DNA of 18,508 nucleotides from Bryobacterales bacterium. GTDB lineage: Bacteria; Acidobacteriota; Terriglobia; Bryobacterales; Bryobacteraceae. Every line of letters begins with the position of its first letter. Positions within the stretch are counted from its first letter, which is position 1. Below are positions 1 through 6,723 of the stretch, piece by piece. A program made the translations under genes and the position numbers. The DNA lies in assembly GCA_003132865.1 (NCBI GenBank), contig PKYZ01000427.1, positions 1 to 18,508 of the forward strand. The letters run 5' to 3'. The notes under the pieces are model-generated. The model saw nothing but the letters and a program-made list of their open reading frames with translations. It did not search any database and was not told where the DNA came from.

Positions 1-326
1 TCAGATTCTCGCTCAGAGCCAGAAGATCATTGAGCGATGACGTACGATCCCGCGCCATCTCGATAGCGAATTGTGTTGCCAGCGCAACTTGATGGGGCGA
101 ACCGAGCAACTGAATGTCGGCGATAGCAGACTCTAAATCAGGGTGGCACCGCTTGGGATCATCCCGGTTTGAAGCACCTTCGAGTTTCCTCCAAAAGATA
201 GGAAACGCGAAGTTTTCGACGCTCCCCGGCGAGGTCACGACGCATAGAAAGGTAATGACCAATCCATCCGCCGAGCACTGCAACGATAAGGGTAACCGCC
301 AGTTGGGTGAACAACTTCCAGTCCAT
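1..326 (-). pseudogene. Broken gene for a small membrane-anchored hypothetical protein, runs off left edge
   Basis: Reading from ATG at 326, the protein starts with a short polar stretch, one hydrophobic segment (about residues 8-23, LAVTLIVAVLGGWIGHYL) and then a basic/charged stretch (RRDLAGERRKLRVSYLL). That frame closes at a TGA at 161-159. A second frame picks up near 193 (WRKLEGASNRDDP, then a run through DLESAIADIQLLGSP and VALATQFAIEMA) and stays open to base 1. The two halves together match, from memory, a common bacterial hypothetical family with one N-terminal membrane anchor and a conserved DLESAIADIQL..G..EQV block. In that family the tyrosine-leucine of the first half is followed by an A-[YW]-R-x-L-E motif, so a loss of about 8 bases near 193-197 would explain the break. 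The function of the family is unknown. It is a pseudogene or an assembly error. GC is lower than in the core locus. Confidence 0.6.
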
Positions 327-395
327 AGGATTCAACCAATCCGAGATTTGGAGCTTGTCATGATTCGCGGATGATCTGCGTGGCGCCCACCCTCC

Positions 396-1742
396 CTACC
401 TCTCCCGAAACGGCACCTCCATCAAGCTGTGCAGAATAATATACGCGTCCAGAGCCGGAGACATGTGCTTGATGTAATACAAATCGTACTCCAGCGACTC
501 CCGCGCGTCGCGCAGCCGCCGGCCGTAATCGCAGTTGAGCTGGCTCCAACCCAGGATGCCGGGGCGCACAGCATGCCGTTGCCCATAGTAAGGCATTTGC
601 TCCATCAATACCGGTATGAACTCCGGATCGTGCGGACGCGGTCCCACCAGCGACATTTCGCCACGGATCACGTTCAACAATTGCGGCAGCCCGTCCAAAC
701 GCAGCCGGCGCAACCAGGCGCCCACCCGCGTCGGTTGACCATCGGCGCGCCGGCCGCGGAAGCGGTAAAGCGTGAATGGGACCAGGTTCACCCCCCAGCG
801 TAAGTGCCCCTCGATAACCGGGCCTGGGGAGGACAATTTGATTGCCGCGGCAATAGGCAGCAGGAATACCGCCAGCAGCGCCAAGCCGGCCAGCGCCACG
901 ATATTGGAATAGATGGCCTGTAATGCGATGGCGCCGCGGCGGGCCCCCAGCTCATCGGAAAAGATCAGTTGCGAGGGCATCAATTCGGCCACGCACACCC
1001 GTTCGCAGGCGGCTTCGTACAACTCCGCCACGCGCTGGATTTCAATGCCGCGGAACTGCAAATCCAGGAGCTCTCTGAATGGTATGCCGCGGCGCCGTTC
1101 GATAACCCCGACCACAATGCGGTCCGGGCGGACTTCGGAAACCACGCGCGCCAGTTCCGCGGTCGAGCCCAGTACCCGCGCTCCGTTCAGCGGCGTGCCG
1201 GCCGGCCGATCGTCGTCGATGTAGCCGGCTGGCAAAAGGCCCAATTCGGGATGCGCCGCCAGACTGCTCACCGCTTCCAGAACGGCCGCATTGGTCCCAT
1301 AAAAGAGCACTCGTTTGGCGCCCAAGCTCTTCCATAGCACCGCGCTGTAGAACATGCGCCAGACCAGCAGGACGGCCAGGGTCAAGACGCTGCCGAGCAG
1401 CATGATGGAAGGCGCCAGCACCAATTCCGGAATCCGCAGATAAGTGAGCAGCGATTCCAACAGGAAGGTGACACCGAGTGTTAGGCAGAGCTGCTGTACG
1501 AGCAGAATCTTAGACCGTACGCCCACTTGCACATACAGCTTGTTGAGTTGCAGCCCAACCAGCACCCCTGCCACAACCAGTGCGATTTGTAGCAGCCCAT
1601 CGTCATACAGCAGAAAAACGGATGGGTCCGCGCCGCCCAACCAATAGGCAGCCAGAATATAGCAGGAAAAAATGAGCATCGTCTCCGGAACGAGAAGGCT
1701 GAGGATGCGGGTGGAGAAAAGGCTCCTGAGAAAAGAGAACAT
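396..1742 (-). CDS. Polyprenyl-phosphate sugar-1-phosphate transferase (undecaprenyl-phosphate glycosylphosphotransferase family)
   Basis: This family transfers a sugar-1-phosphate from a nucleotide sugar to undecaprenyl phosphate, the first membrane step of exopolysaccharide or O-antigen assembly. The N-terminal third has several hydrophobic helices, followed by a Rossmann-like middle (AKRVLFYGTNAAVLEAV, then GYIDDD) and the catalytic C-terminal domain with SSPGPV, LDGLPQLLNVIRGEMS, LVGPRP, RHAVRPGILGWSQ and EYDLYYIKH. The architecture and the GPRPHDPEF/YYIKHMSP wording resemble the EpsB/TIGR03013-like members seen in PEP-CTERM-type polysaccharide loci. The frame opens with GTG at 1763, but ATG at 1742 (MFSFLRSLFSTR) fits the family start better and avoids overlap with the divergent gene. 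Oddities: the catalytic Asp-Glu pair of the family reads Asp-Gly (codon GGG at 692-690), and the usual ERVG-N-PF segment is diverged to LRWGVNLVPF, so activity is uncertain. Confidence 0.9.
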   Translation of the reverse strand: MFSFLRSLFSTRILSLLVPETMLIFSCYILAAYWLGGADPSVFLLYDDGLLQIALVVAGVLVGLQLNKLYVQVGVRSKILLVQQLCLTLGVTFLLESLLTYLRIPELVLAPSIMLLGSVLTLAVLLVWRMFYSAVLWKSLGAKRVLFYGTNAAVLEAVSSLAAHPELGLLPAGYIDDDRPAGTPLNGARVLGSTAELARVVSEVRPDRIVVGVIERRRGIPFRELLDLQFRGIEIQRVAELYEAACERVCVAELMPSQLIFSDELGARRGAIALQAIYSNIVALAGLALLAVFLLPIAAAIKLSSPGPVIEGHLRWGVNLVPFTLYRFRGRRADGQPTRVGAWLRRLRLDGLPQLLNVIRGEMSLVGPRPHDPEFIPVLMEQMPYYGQRHAVRPGILGWSQLNCDYGRRLRDARESLEYDLYYIKHMSPALDAYIILHSLMEVPFRER

Positions 1743-1777
1743 CGCCCTGTATGCATAGTACACTGGCAGCGAAGGCC

Positions 1778-2077
1778 ATGCGTGAACTTAACTGGAAGCC
1801 GGGGCAATCTGCGGAATTAAGCTTACTAGGCGAGGGGTCGAGTGCCGGGCCCGCCGGGCAACCCGCGCGCATTCTCGAGTTTTCCGGCAAACGCATGCGC
1901 CTGGCTGCGGGAGTGAACGTGAAAGGCGGCGCCGCCGTGCGCCTGGAATGGGATGGGCAACTGTTGTTGGGTCAGGTGCTGAACACCGAGCCCGGCGGCT
2001 TTTGGATGGAAATCCATCACATGCTGCTGGACACGGCCGGGCTGAGCTGGCAGAAAAGCGGCTGGCAGCGCGGATAG
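1778..2077 (+). CDS. PilZ-like small domain protein
   Basis: This protein of about 99 residues reads as one small beta-rich domain: ARILEFSGKRMRLA, then a valine/glycine-rich strand, AVRLEWDGQLLLGQVL and a C-terminal GFWMEIHHMLL. That pattern matches PilZ-like proteins common in Acidobacteriota, where the domain can bind cyclic-di-GMP and control exopolysaccharide or motility. The canonical ligand motif D-x-S-x-x-G appears here as E-F-S-G-K-R, and no clear R-x-x-x-R precedes it, so nucleotide binding is doubtful. An upstream ATG at 1751 is in frame but would overlap the divergent sugar transferase. ATG at 1778 gives the sequence MRELNWKPGQ, typical of a compact domain start. It lies 9 bases before the next gene, probably in one transcript. 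Its position head-to-head with a sugar transferase suggests a regulatory link, which is inference. Confidence 0.6.
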   Translation: MRELNWKPGQSAELSLLGEGSSAGPAGQPARILEFSGKRMRLAAGVNVKGGAAVRLEWDGQLLLGQVLNTEPGGFWMEIHHMLLDTAGLSWQKSGWQRG

Positions 2078-2086
2078 GCCTGCCAG

Positions 2087-2593
2087 ATGCCCGCTAAAGC
2101 GCAGTGGCTGCTTCGCGTCCCCGAGATCCTGGCGGAATTAGCGGCGCTGGATGTGCCGGTAGTGGACCGTGCCGTCTGCGAGCGCCTGTTCCGTCTGCGC
2201 AGGCGCCGCACCATTGACCTGATACGCTGCTTCGGCGGGTATCAGGCTGGGCGGACATTTTTGGTTGATCGGCCCAAGCTGGTCGCGCAGTTGGAACAGA
2301 TCCGCGATAGTCCCGATTTCAAGATGGAGTGGCGGCGAAAGGAGCGCCTGGCGGAACGGCTGGATGCCATCCGCCGCTTGCAAGCCGGTGCGCGCGTGGC
2401 CATCGCGGTGGAGCCGGAGACTCTCCGCCAGCGATTGCCGGACCTGCCGCCAGGCGTGGGACTGAGTCCCGGCGAGCTGCACATCCAGTTCCAGTCGTCC
2501 GAAGAGCTGCTGAGCAAGCTTTTCGCGCTGGCGCAGGCCATCGCGAACGATTATGAGGCGTTTGAGAAGCGGACGTCGGGGGACCGGGAGTAG
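2087..2593 (+). CDS. Hypothetical protein with possible winged-helix N-terminal half
   Basis: This is a 168-residue soluble protein with no signal peptide. Residues about 25-70 look like a small DNA-binding fold: helix (DRAVCERLFRL), basic helix (RRRRTIDLIRCFGG), a turn and strand (YQAGRTFLVDR), then a leucine-rich helix (PKLVAQLEQI). The middle is charged and helical (WRRKERLAERLDAIRRL). The C-terminal part holds ELHIQFQSSEELLSKLFALAQAI, which looks like a ligand or dimer segment. I recall similar uncharacterised proteins from acidobacterial genomes but know no function. It follows the PilZ-like gene after 9 bases on the same strand and ends 35 bases before the convergent large secreted-protein gene. 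A transcription-factor role is inference from the helix pattern only. Confidence 0.65.
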   Translation: MPAKAQWLLRVPEILAELAALDVPVVDRAVCERLFRLRRRRTIDLIRCFGGYQAGRTFLVDRPKLVAQLEQIRDSPDFKMEWRRKERLAERLDAIRRLQAGARVAIAVEPETLRQRLPDLPPGVGLSPGELHIQFQSSEELLSKLFALAQAIANDYEAFEKRTSGDRE

Positions 2594-2628
2594 ATCGCGT
2601 TCCCCATGCCTGCATTTCGCGAGCCCGG

Positions 2629-5600
2629 CTACTGGATCGGCAGGTGAGCCGGCGGCGCGCTGTAGCCAGTGCCCGTTAGATCCACCATCAGCAGGCCCAG
2701 CGGCTGCGCGGGCCCTGGCGTGGTGGTGGCGGGGATCTGTATGGTCACCGCATAGAGCCCCACCGCGTTCGGTTGATAGATCGCCGAGACCACTGCATCG
2801 CCTTGGTTATTCACGCCCGCATATACCGTTCCGCCGACGATCTGGCCGGGCTCGCCCGGCACTCCGGTGGATGCGTTGGGCACCGTCTGGCCCAGGCCCG
2901 TGGCGAAGAATGTGATGTTTTCGCCCCGTTGTGCCGGATTGGAAGCACTGACTAAGCTGCCATCCGGGCGCACCGCCTCAGCCAACGGGTAGCTTTGGCC
3001 ATAAGCCGACAATGTTCCGTTGATGAAGATGCCGGGGGCTAACGGATTGATCGTGATATTGCTGAGAGTGGCCGAACCCTGCGGCGTTTCGATCGTGACG
3101 TTGTCCGACGATCCCGGCGTCTCTTCAAAAGGCACTTGCACGTTGATCTGCTCGTTCCCGTTCTGGTTCACCAAAGCCAGAATAGGTGCGGAGATACCGT
3201 CGAAGGAAACAGTATAGCCGGCCATCTGCAAAGGATCTGTCACTACGCCCTGGATGGTGGGTGTCAGATCCGCCCCGACGAGAGTCGCCAAACCGCCCGG
3301 GGAGATGCCTGGCGCAAAGCTGGCGGAGTTCGCAATCACGGGACTCTCCGGGCCCAGTGGCAGCGTGGTCAGCGTAAAAGTGGCGGTGGGGGGTTTCTTA
3401 GCCTTACTGAATATCGCGGAAACCGTGAAGGTCCCCCCAATGGGTCCCGCCGACGTAACCATGGTGGATGCCTGACCATTGACGTCGGCTGTCACCGAGG
3501 TGGCGCTCAGCGTCTGAAGGCCGCTGGCGCTGAAGAAAACCGGCGAAAAAGAGGCTGGATTCCCCGACTTGTCCTGGACTTGCACTACCAGAGGGGCGCT
3601 CAACGGCGTGTTGATCACTGCGCTCTGGTTGTTGCCGGAAACCACCTTAATGGTGGCGGCGGGAACACTAACCAGGATCGTGAAGGTAGCCGACTCCGAG
3701 CCTACGGTGACTTGCACCGTTACGGTGCTTCCTCCCTGGCTGGCCACATATCCGGAGGCGGTCGCCTCGCCGCTCGCACTGGTGGTGGTGCTGGCGCCTG
3801 TCAGGCTGATGGAGCCCGATACCACTTTCCACGTCACCGGTGCTCCGGGAACCGGATTGTTGAAAGCATCGGTCACCTTTACGAGAAACGGTACCGGCAA
3901 GGTCGTATCCGTGAGCACGACTTGATTGTTGCCGCTGAGGATCTTGATGTTAGCGGGTGTGCCCGGCAGGATAGTCAGGGTATAGCCGCTAAAGATCAAG
4001 CCGGAGCCGTTGCCGATGCCGGCCTCGGGAATGCTGATCGTGAGAGGTTCGGTTCCCGGCATGCCATTCAGAACCAAATTGCAGGTGGCCAAGCCGTTGG
4101 CATTGGTCAACGCCAGGCCGCCCCCCGTTGGACCGGCACAACTGGCGTTCGGCAAGTTCAAACTGGAGCCGGTGCTCACGCTCACGCCGACATTGGGGAT
4201 CGCCGGGCCACTGGCCAAGAAGACTTGAACCAATACCGGATTCGGGAGGGTGCTCCCCGTGTTGCCGGTGAAGACGGTCCCGGGCGCAGGCTGCAGAACC
4301 TGGGCATACAGCGGGCTGACGGGTGGAGTGCATGGCGGCGTGCCGCAGTACTCCGCGTCCAAAAGCAGGGTCGTAACAAAAAACCCCTGGCTGACCGTAA
4401 TTGGATTGCCGTCGGTGTCGGTGGCGCCAGTAGTGGCACTGGCAGTCACCGTGGCCGTCAGGAAGCCGCGATAAGAGGCGGCTATGGTTGGGATGAATGT
4501 AATGGAAGCCTGCCCCGCAGAGTTTGTCGGCGTCACTACCGCATTCTGCTCGGAGCCGTCTGGCGCCGTCAGCGCTCCGGCTCCGGATGTCACAGTGAAG
4601 GTCACCAAGGCATTCGGCACGGGGTTGCCATTCCTATCGGTAGTCAGCACCGTCAACGGCGCGACGTTTGGCAACAGTCCGGTCACAGGGTTCCCCAGTA
4701 TAACCTGACCTTGGCCGGATACGATGCTCAGCGCAGCGGGAGGGGCTGGTTGGGTGGCCTCTACATTAATCGTGAAGGTTTGCTGCACCGGCCCAACGCT
4801 GGCGGTCACGGAAACGGCGCCGACGTCCGCGGGGGTGCTTCCCGCCTTGAAAATGGCTTGTGCGTAGCCATCCGCGCCGGTGACGGTGATGGCGGGCGCG
4901 ATGGTTCCGGCGCTGGCAACGAAGTTGACGCCGGTCCCGCTGATGGGAAGCCCATTCTGGTCGAGTGCCCGCACCACCAGCGGCAAGGAGACGCTGTCGG
5001 GCAGCAACGTCTGATTGTCGCCGTATTGCAAAACCGTGGTGGGAGTGTTGTTGGTGAAGGTGGGGGCGAAGTAGGCCACCGCTCCCGGCAGCGAAGCCAG
5101 CGGTGTCTGTTGGGTCAGCAGGGAGGAAGCCGGATCGATCCGATACAGGTTGTCGATCCCGGTGCCGTCTACCGCTCCGCTGGAGACCGTAAAAAGAAAT
5201 TGAGGATAGTTGCGGCCCGGCACACCCAGATCGTTGGAAAGGGTGACCGCCGCCTGCGCCGCCAAGATGACGTTGGCAATCACGGGTATTTCGAGAACCA
5301 GGCCGCCGTTGGTTCCAATCTGCAAATTGAACAGCGATTGCGCGCCGCTGGAGAATGCATAAACCGTGGTTGGGGAAGCTACATACAGGCCGTCGAAAGT
5401 TGCGGGGAGCCCGGTGAGGGGAGACGTTGCAAGCGCGGTGAGCCCGGTGAAAGGCACCGTGCCTTCGATCAGGTGGTCGTTGAGATTCAGCAGCAGGATA
5501 GCCGGTTGAGTGCCAAACGTCTGGTTGGCCGCCACGGCGTAATTGCCGTCGGGTGTGAACACCAGCTTGCCCGGCGTGGCATCCACCGCTACTACTCCCC

Positions 5601-6288
5601 CGGGAGTGGGGGCCAGGCTCACCGGATTGATTTCCAGGATTTGGTTTGGGGCGCTAACGTAGAGCAGTGCGTTGGGGCCTAGAGCCAGAGCCGTGGCGGC
5701 CCCGGCGATGTTCGTGGTGTTGGTCACGGCCAGTTGAGGCACACTGATGGCCGCCAGATAACTGTTCCCATTGTAAGTGGCCAGCGCGTAAACCGTCTGG
5801 CTGTCATAGCTGACGGCGACGTCGATGATGGCCGCGCCGTTGCCCACGGCGATACCGTTGGGCGTCAGATCGGTGTTGCTGCCGGTGTCGAAGATGTGCA
5901 CCGCGTTTTCGCCCACCACCAGGCGGCTCCCGTCCGGCGTCAGAGCGCCGCAGTTCAGCGGATTGGCAAAGTTGCCGATGTCTTGCTGGCTGGCCGCGTC
6001 CACAACAGCGGATCCCGCGATGGGGTACAGTACCGTAATGGCGGCGCCCGTGTTATTTGTGATCAGGTAAAGCTCGCTACCGTCTGCAAGGCTCAGAAAT
6101 TGGAATGCGCCCGGCACGGAAGTCGTTGGGCCGGGAACCAGAGTGGTAGGGTCGAAAAACGATACGGTGGGGTCTTGAGATACGATGGCGGGACCCTGGA
6201 ACGTCACCAGGTATTGCGCCTGCAAGCCTGTAGCCGAAACGGTGGCGCACAAGGCGAAGTAAAGCGCGAGTTTTGACGATCGTTTCAT
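2629..6288 (-). CDS. Giant secreted protein: beta-propeller, Ig-like repeats and TIGR03437-type C-terminal domain
   Basis: From ATG at 6288 the product is about 1219 residues and starts with a clear Sec signal peptide (MKRSSKLALYFALCATVSAT, cleavage near LQAQ). An upstream in-frame GTG at 6399 would add 37 residues that hide the signal, so it is rejected. Residues about 25-415 are propeller-like (repeated GALTPDGSRLVV, FTPDGNYAVAA). Residues about 420-975 hold five invasin/Big_1-type Ig modules; four begin with related motifs (GDNQ, SGQGQ, SGNNQ, SGNNQ) followed by PLVV-x-V-x-D-x-x-GNPV. The last 240 or so residues (PVIANSASFAPGISPGG onward, with AYGQSYPLAEAV and ENITFFATGLGQT) match the domain I know as TIGR03437, expanded in Solibacter. 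Few cysteines, including a CGTPPC pair. Likely exported to the surface or periplasm for adhesion or matrix binding; the exact role is unknown. It is monocistronic and interrupts the polysaccharide genes. Confidence 0.9.
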   Translation of the reverse strand: MKRSSKLALYFALCATVSATGLQAQYLVTFQGPAIVSQDPTVSFFDPTTLVPGPTTSVPGAFQFLSLADGSELYLITNNTGAAITVLYPIAGSAVVDAASQQDIGNFANPLNCGALTPDGSRLVVGENAVHIFDTGSNTDLTPNGIAVGNGAAIIDVAVSYDSQTVYALATYNGNSYLAAISVPQLAVTNTTNIAGAATALALGPNALLYVSAPNQILEINPVSLAPTPGGVVAVDATPGKLVFTPDGNYAVAANQTFGTQPAILLLNLNDHLIEGTVPFTGLTALATSPLTGLPATFDGLYVASPTTVYAFSSGAQSLFNLQIGTNGGLVLEIPVIANVILAAQAAVTLSNDLGVPGRNYPQFLFTVSSGAVDGTGIDNLYRIDPASSLLTQQTPLASLPGAVAYFAPTFTNNTPTTVLQYGDNQTLLPDSVSLPLVVRALDQNGLPISGTGVNFVASAGTIAPAITVTGADGYAQAIFKAGSTPADVGAVSVTASVGPVQQTFTINVEATQPAPPAALSIVSGQGQVILGNPVTGLLPNVAPLTVLTTDRNGNPVPNALVTFTVTSGAGALTAPDGSEQNAVVTPTNSAGQASITFIPTIAASYRGFLTATVTASATTGATDTDGNPITVSQGFFVTTLLLDAEYCGTPPCTPPVSPLYAQVLQPAPGTVFTGNTGSTLPNPVLVQVFLASGPAIPNVGVSVSTGSSLNLPNASCAGPTGGGLALTNANGLATCNLVLNGMPGTEPLTISIPEAGIGNGSGLIFSGYTLTILPGTPANIKILSGNNQVVLTDTTLPVPFLVKVTDAFNNPVPGAPVTWKVVSGSISLTGASTTTSASGEATASGYVASQGGSTVTVQVTVGSESATFTILVSVPAATIKVVSGNNQSAVINTPLSAPLVVQVQDKSGNPASFSPVFFSASGLQTLSATSVTADVNGQASTMVTSAGPIGGTFTVSAIFSKAKKPPTATFTLTTLPLGPESPVIANSASFAPGISPGGLATLVGADLTPTIQGVVTDPLQMAGYTVSFDGISAPILALVNQNGNEQINVQVPFEETPGSSDNVTIETPQGSATLSNITINPLAPGIFINGTLSAYGQSYPLAEAVRPDGSLVSASNPAQRGENITFFATGLGQTVPNASTGVPGEPGQIVGGTVYAGVNNQGDAVVSAIYQPNAVGLYAVTIQIPATTTPGPAQPLGLLMVDLTGTGYSAPPAHLPIQ

Positions 6289-6510
6289 ACGAGCACGGTA
6301 TAATCTCTGAAGCCGTTCGATAGGAATAGGGTAACATTTAACAAAAAAGGGCGGAAATGCGAGCTCTTGCCAAAAAACCTGGCGGCTAGCAAGGTACACC
6401 GCTTACTGACGTGCGCGGCTCAGCCGATTCAGTGCGTTACCAAGCCGGGCCCAGGGGGCACCCCGTAAGGGAGCGGATTTTGCCACAGCCTGCTAGTTGC
6501 TAGTACGATC
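6289..6510. promoter_or_regulatory. Divergent intergenic region with a consensus -10 box
   Basis: This 222-base gap separates the - strand giant protein from the + strand small ORF and oxidoreductase, so it must hold promoters for both directions. A perfect TATAAT lies on the + strand at 6299-6304. The nearest -35-like match is TTGACG at 6273-6278, spaced 20 bases, which is longer than optimal. AT-rich runs (a six-A run near 6345 and another near 6373) lie in the middle. On the - strand no confident -35/-10 pair was found. The last part (6490-6510) carries a short direct repeat, CTAG-TTG-CTAG. Confidence 0.3.
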
Positions 6511-6723
6511 GTGGAATCCCAGCGCAGCCCGATCAGGATGGCGTACCTGCGCTACAATCGGCTTCAGACGCGCGGCTTTTCTCCCGATGAACTGGCCGCG
6601 GCCGGGTTCCGCGAAAACGCGGCTCGAGTTTCTCACTGGTTTGGTCTGCGGGTTGCCCCGCGGTTAGCCGCTCCCGATGAAGCAGGTTCTGCGCAAGGGG
6701 TTGAAAGACATCGTGGTCGATGA
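6511..6723 (+). CDS. Small ORF resembling ribosomal protein L13e-like segment
   Basis: A 70-codon frame starts at GTG 6511, with ATG 6538 as an alternative, and overlaps the first 47 bases of the oxidoreductase in another frame. Its codons look like those of real genes here, with many C- or G-ending codons. The core RYNRLQTRGFSPDELAAAGF followed by ARVSHWFGLRVAPR resembles the GF-[ST]-x-x-EL-x-x-AG-[IL] then TIGIAVD-x-RR pattern of eukaryotic/archaeal ribosomal protein L13e. Short L13e-like proteins of unknown role occur in some bacteria. No Shine-Dalgarno site precedes either start. The alternative is a chance open frame in GC-rich leader DNA, made less likely by the motif but not excluded. 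Confidence 0.4.
   Translation: MESQRSPIRMAYLRYNRLQTRGFSPDELAAAGFRENAARVSHWFGLRVAPRLAAPDEAGSAQGVERHRGR

Noticed and set aside
114..374. 86-residue + strand frame at the left edge
   Set aside because: It is antisense to a recognisable, though broken, - strand gene and has no motif.
3136..5682. 848-residue open frame on + strand opposite the giant secreted protein
   Set aside because: Its translation is low-complexity (Arg, Gly, His, Gln rich) with no motif; it is the mirror of GC-biased codons in the real gene, which has a signal peptide and repeated domains.
6273..6304. Full sigma-70 promoter from TTGACG and TATAAT
   Set aside because: The spacing is 20 bases, outside the normal 16-18, so only the -10 box is noted as a weak candidate.
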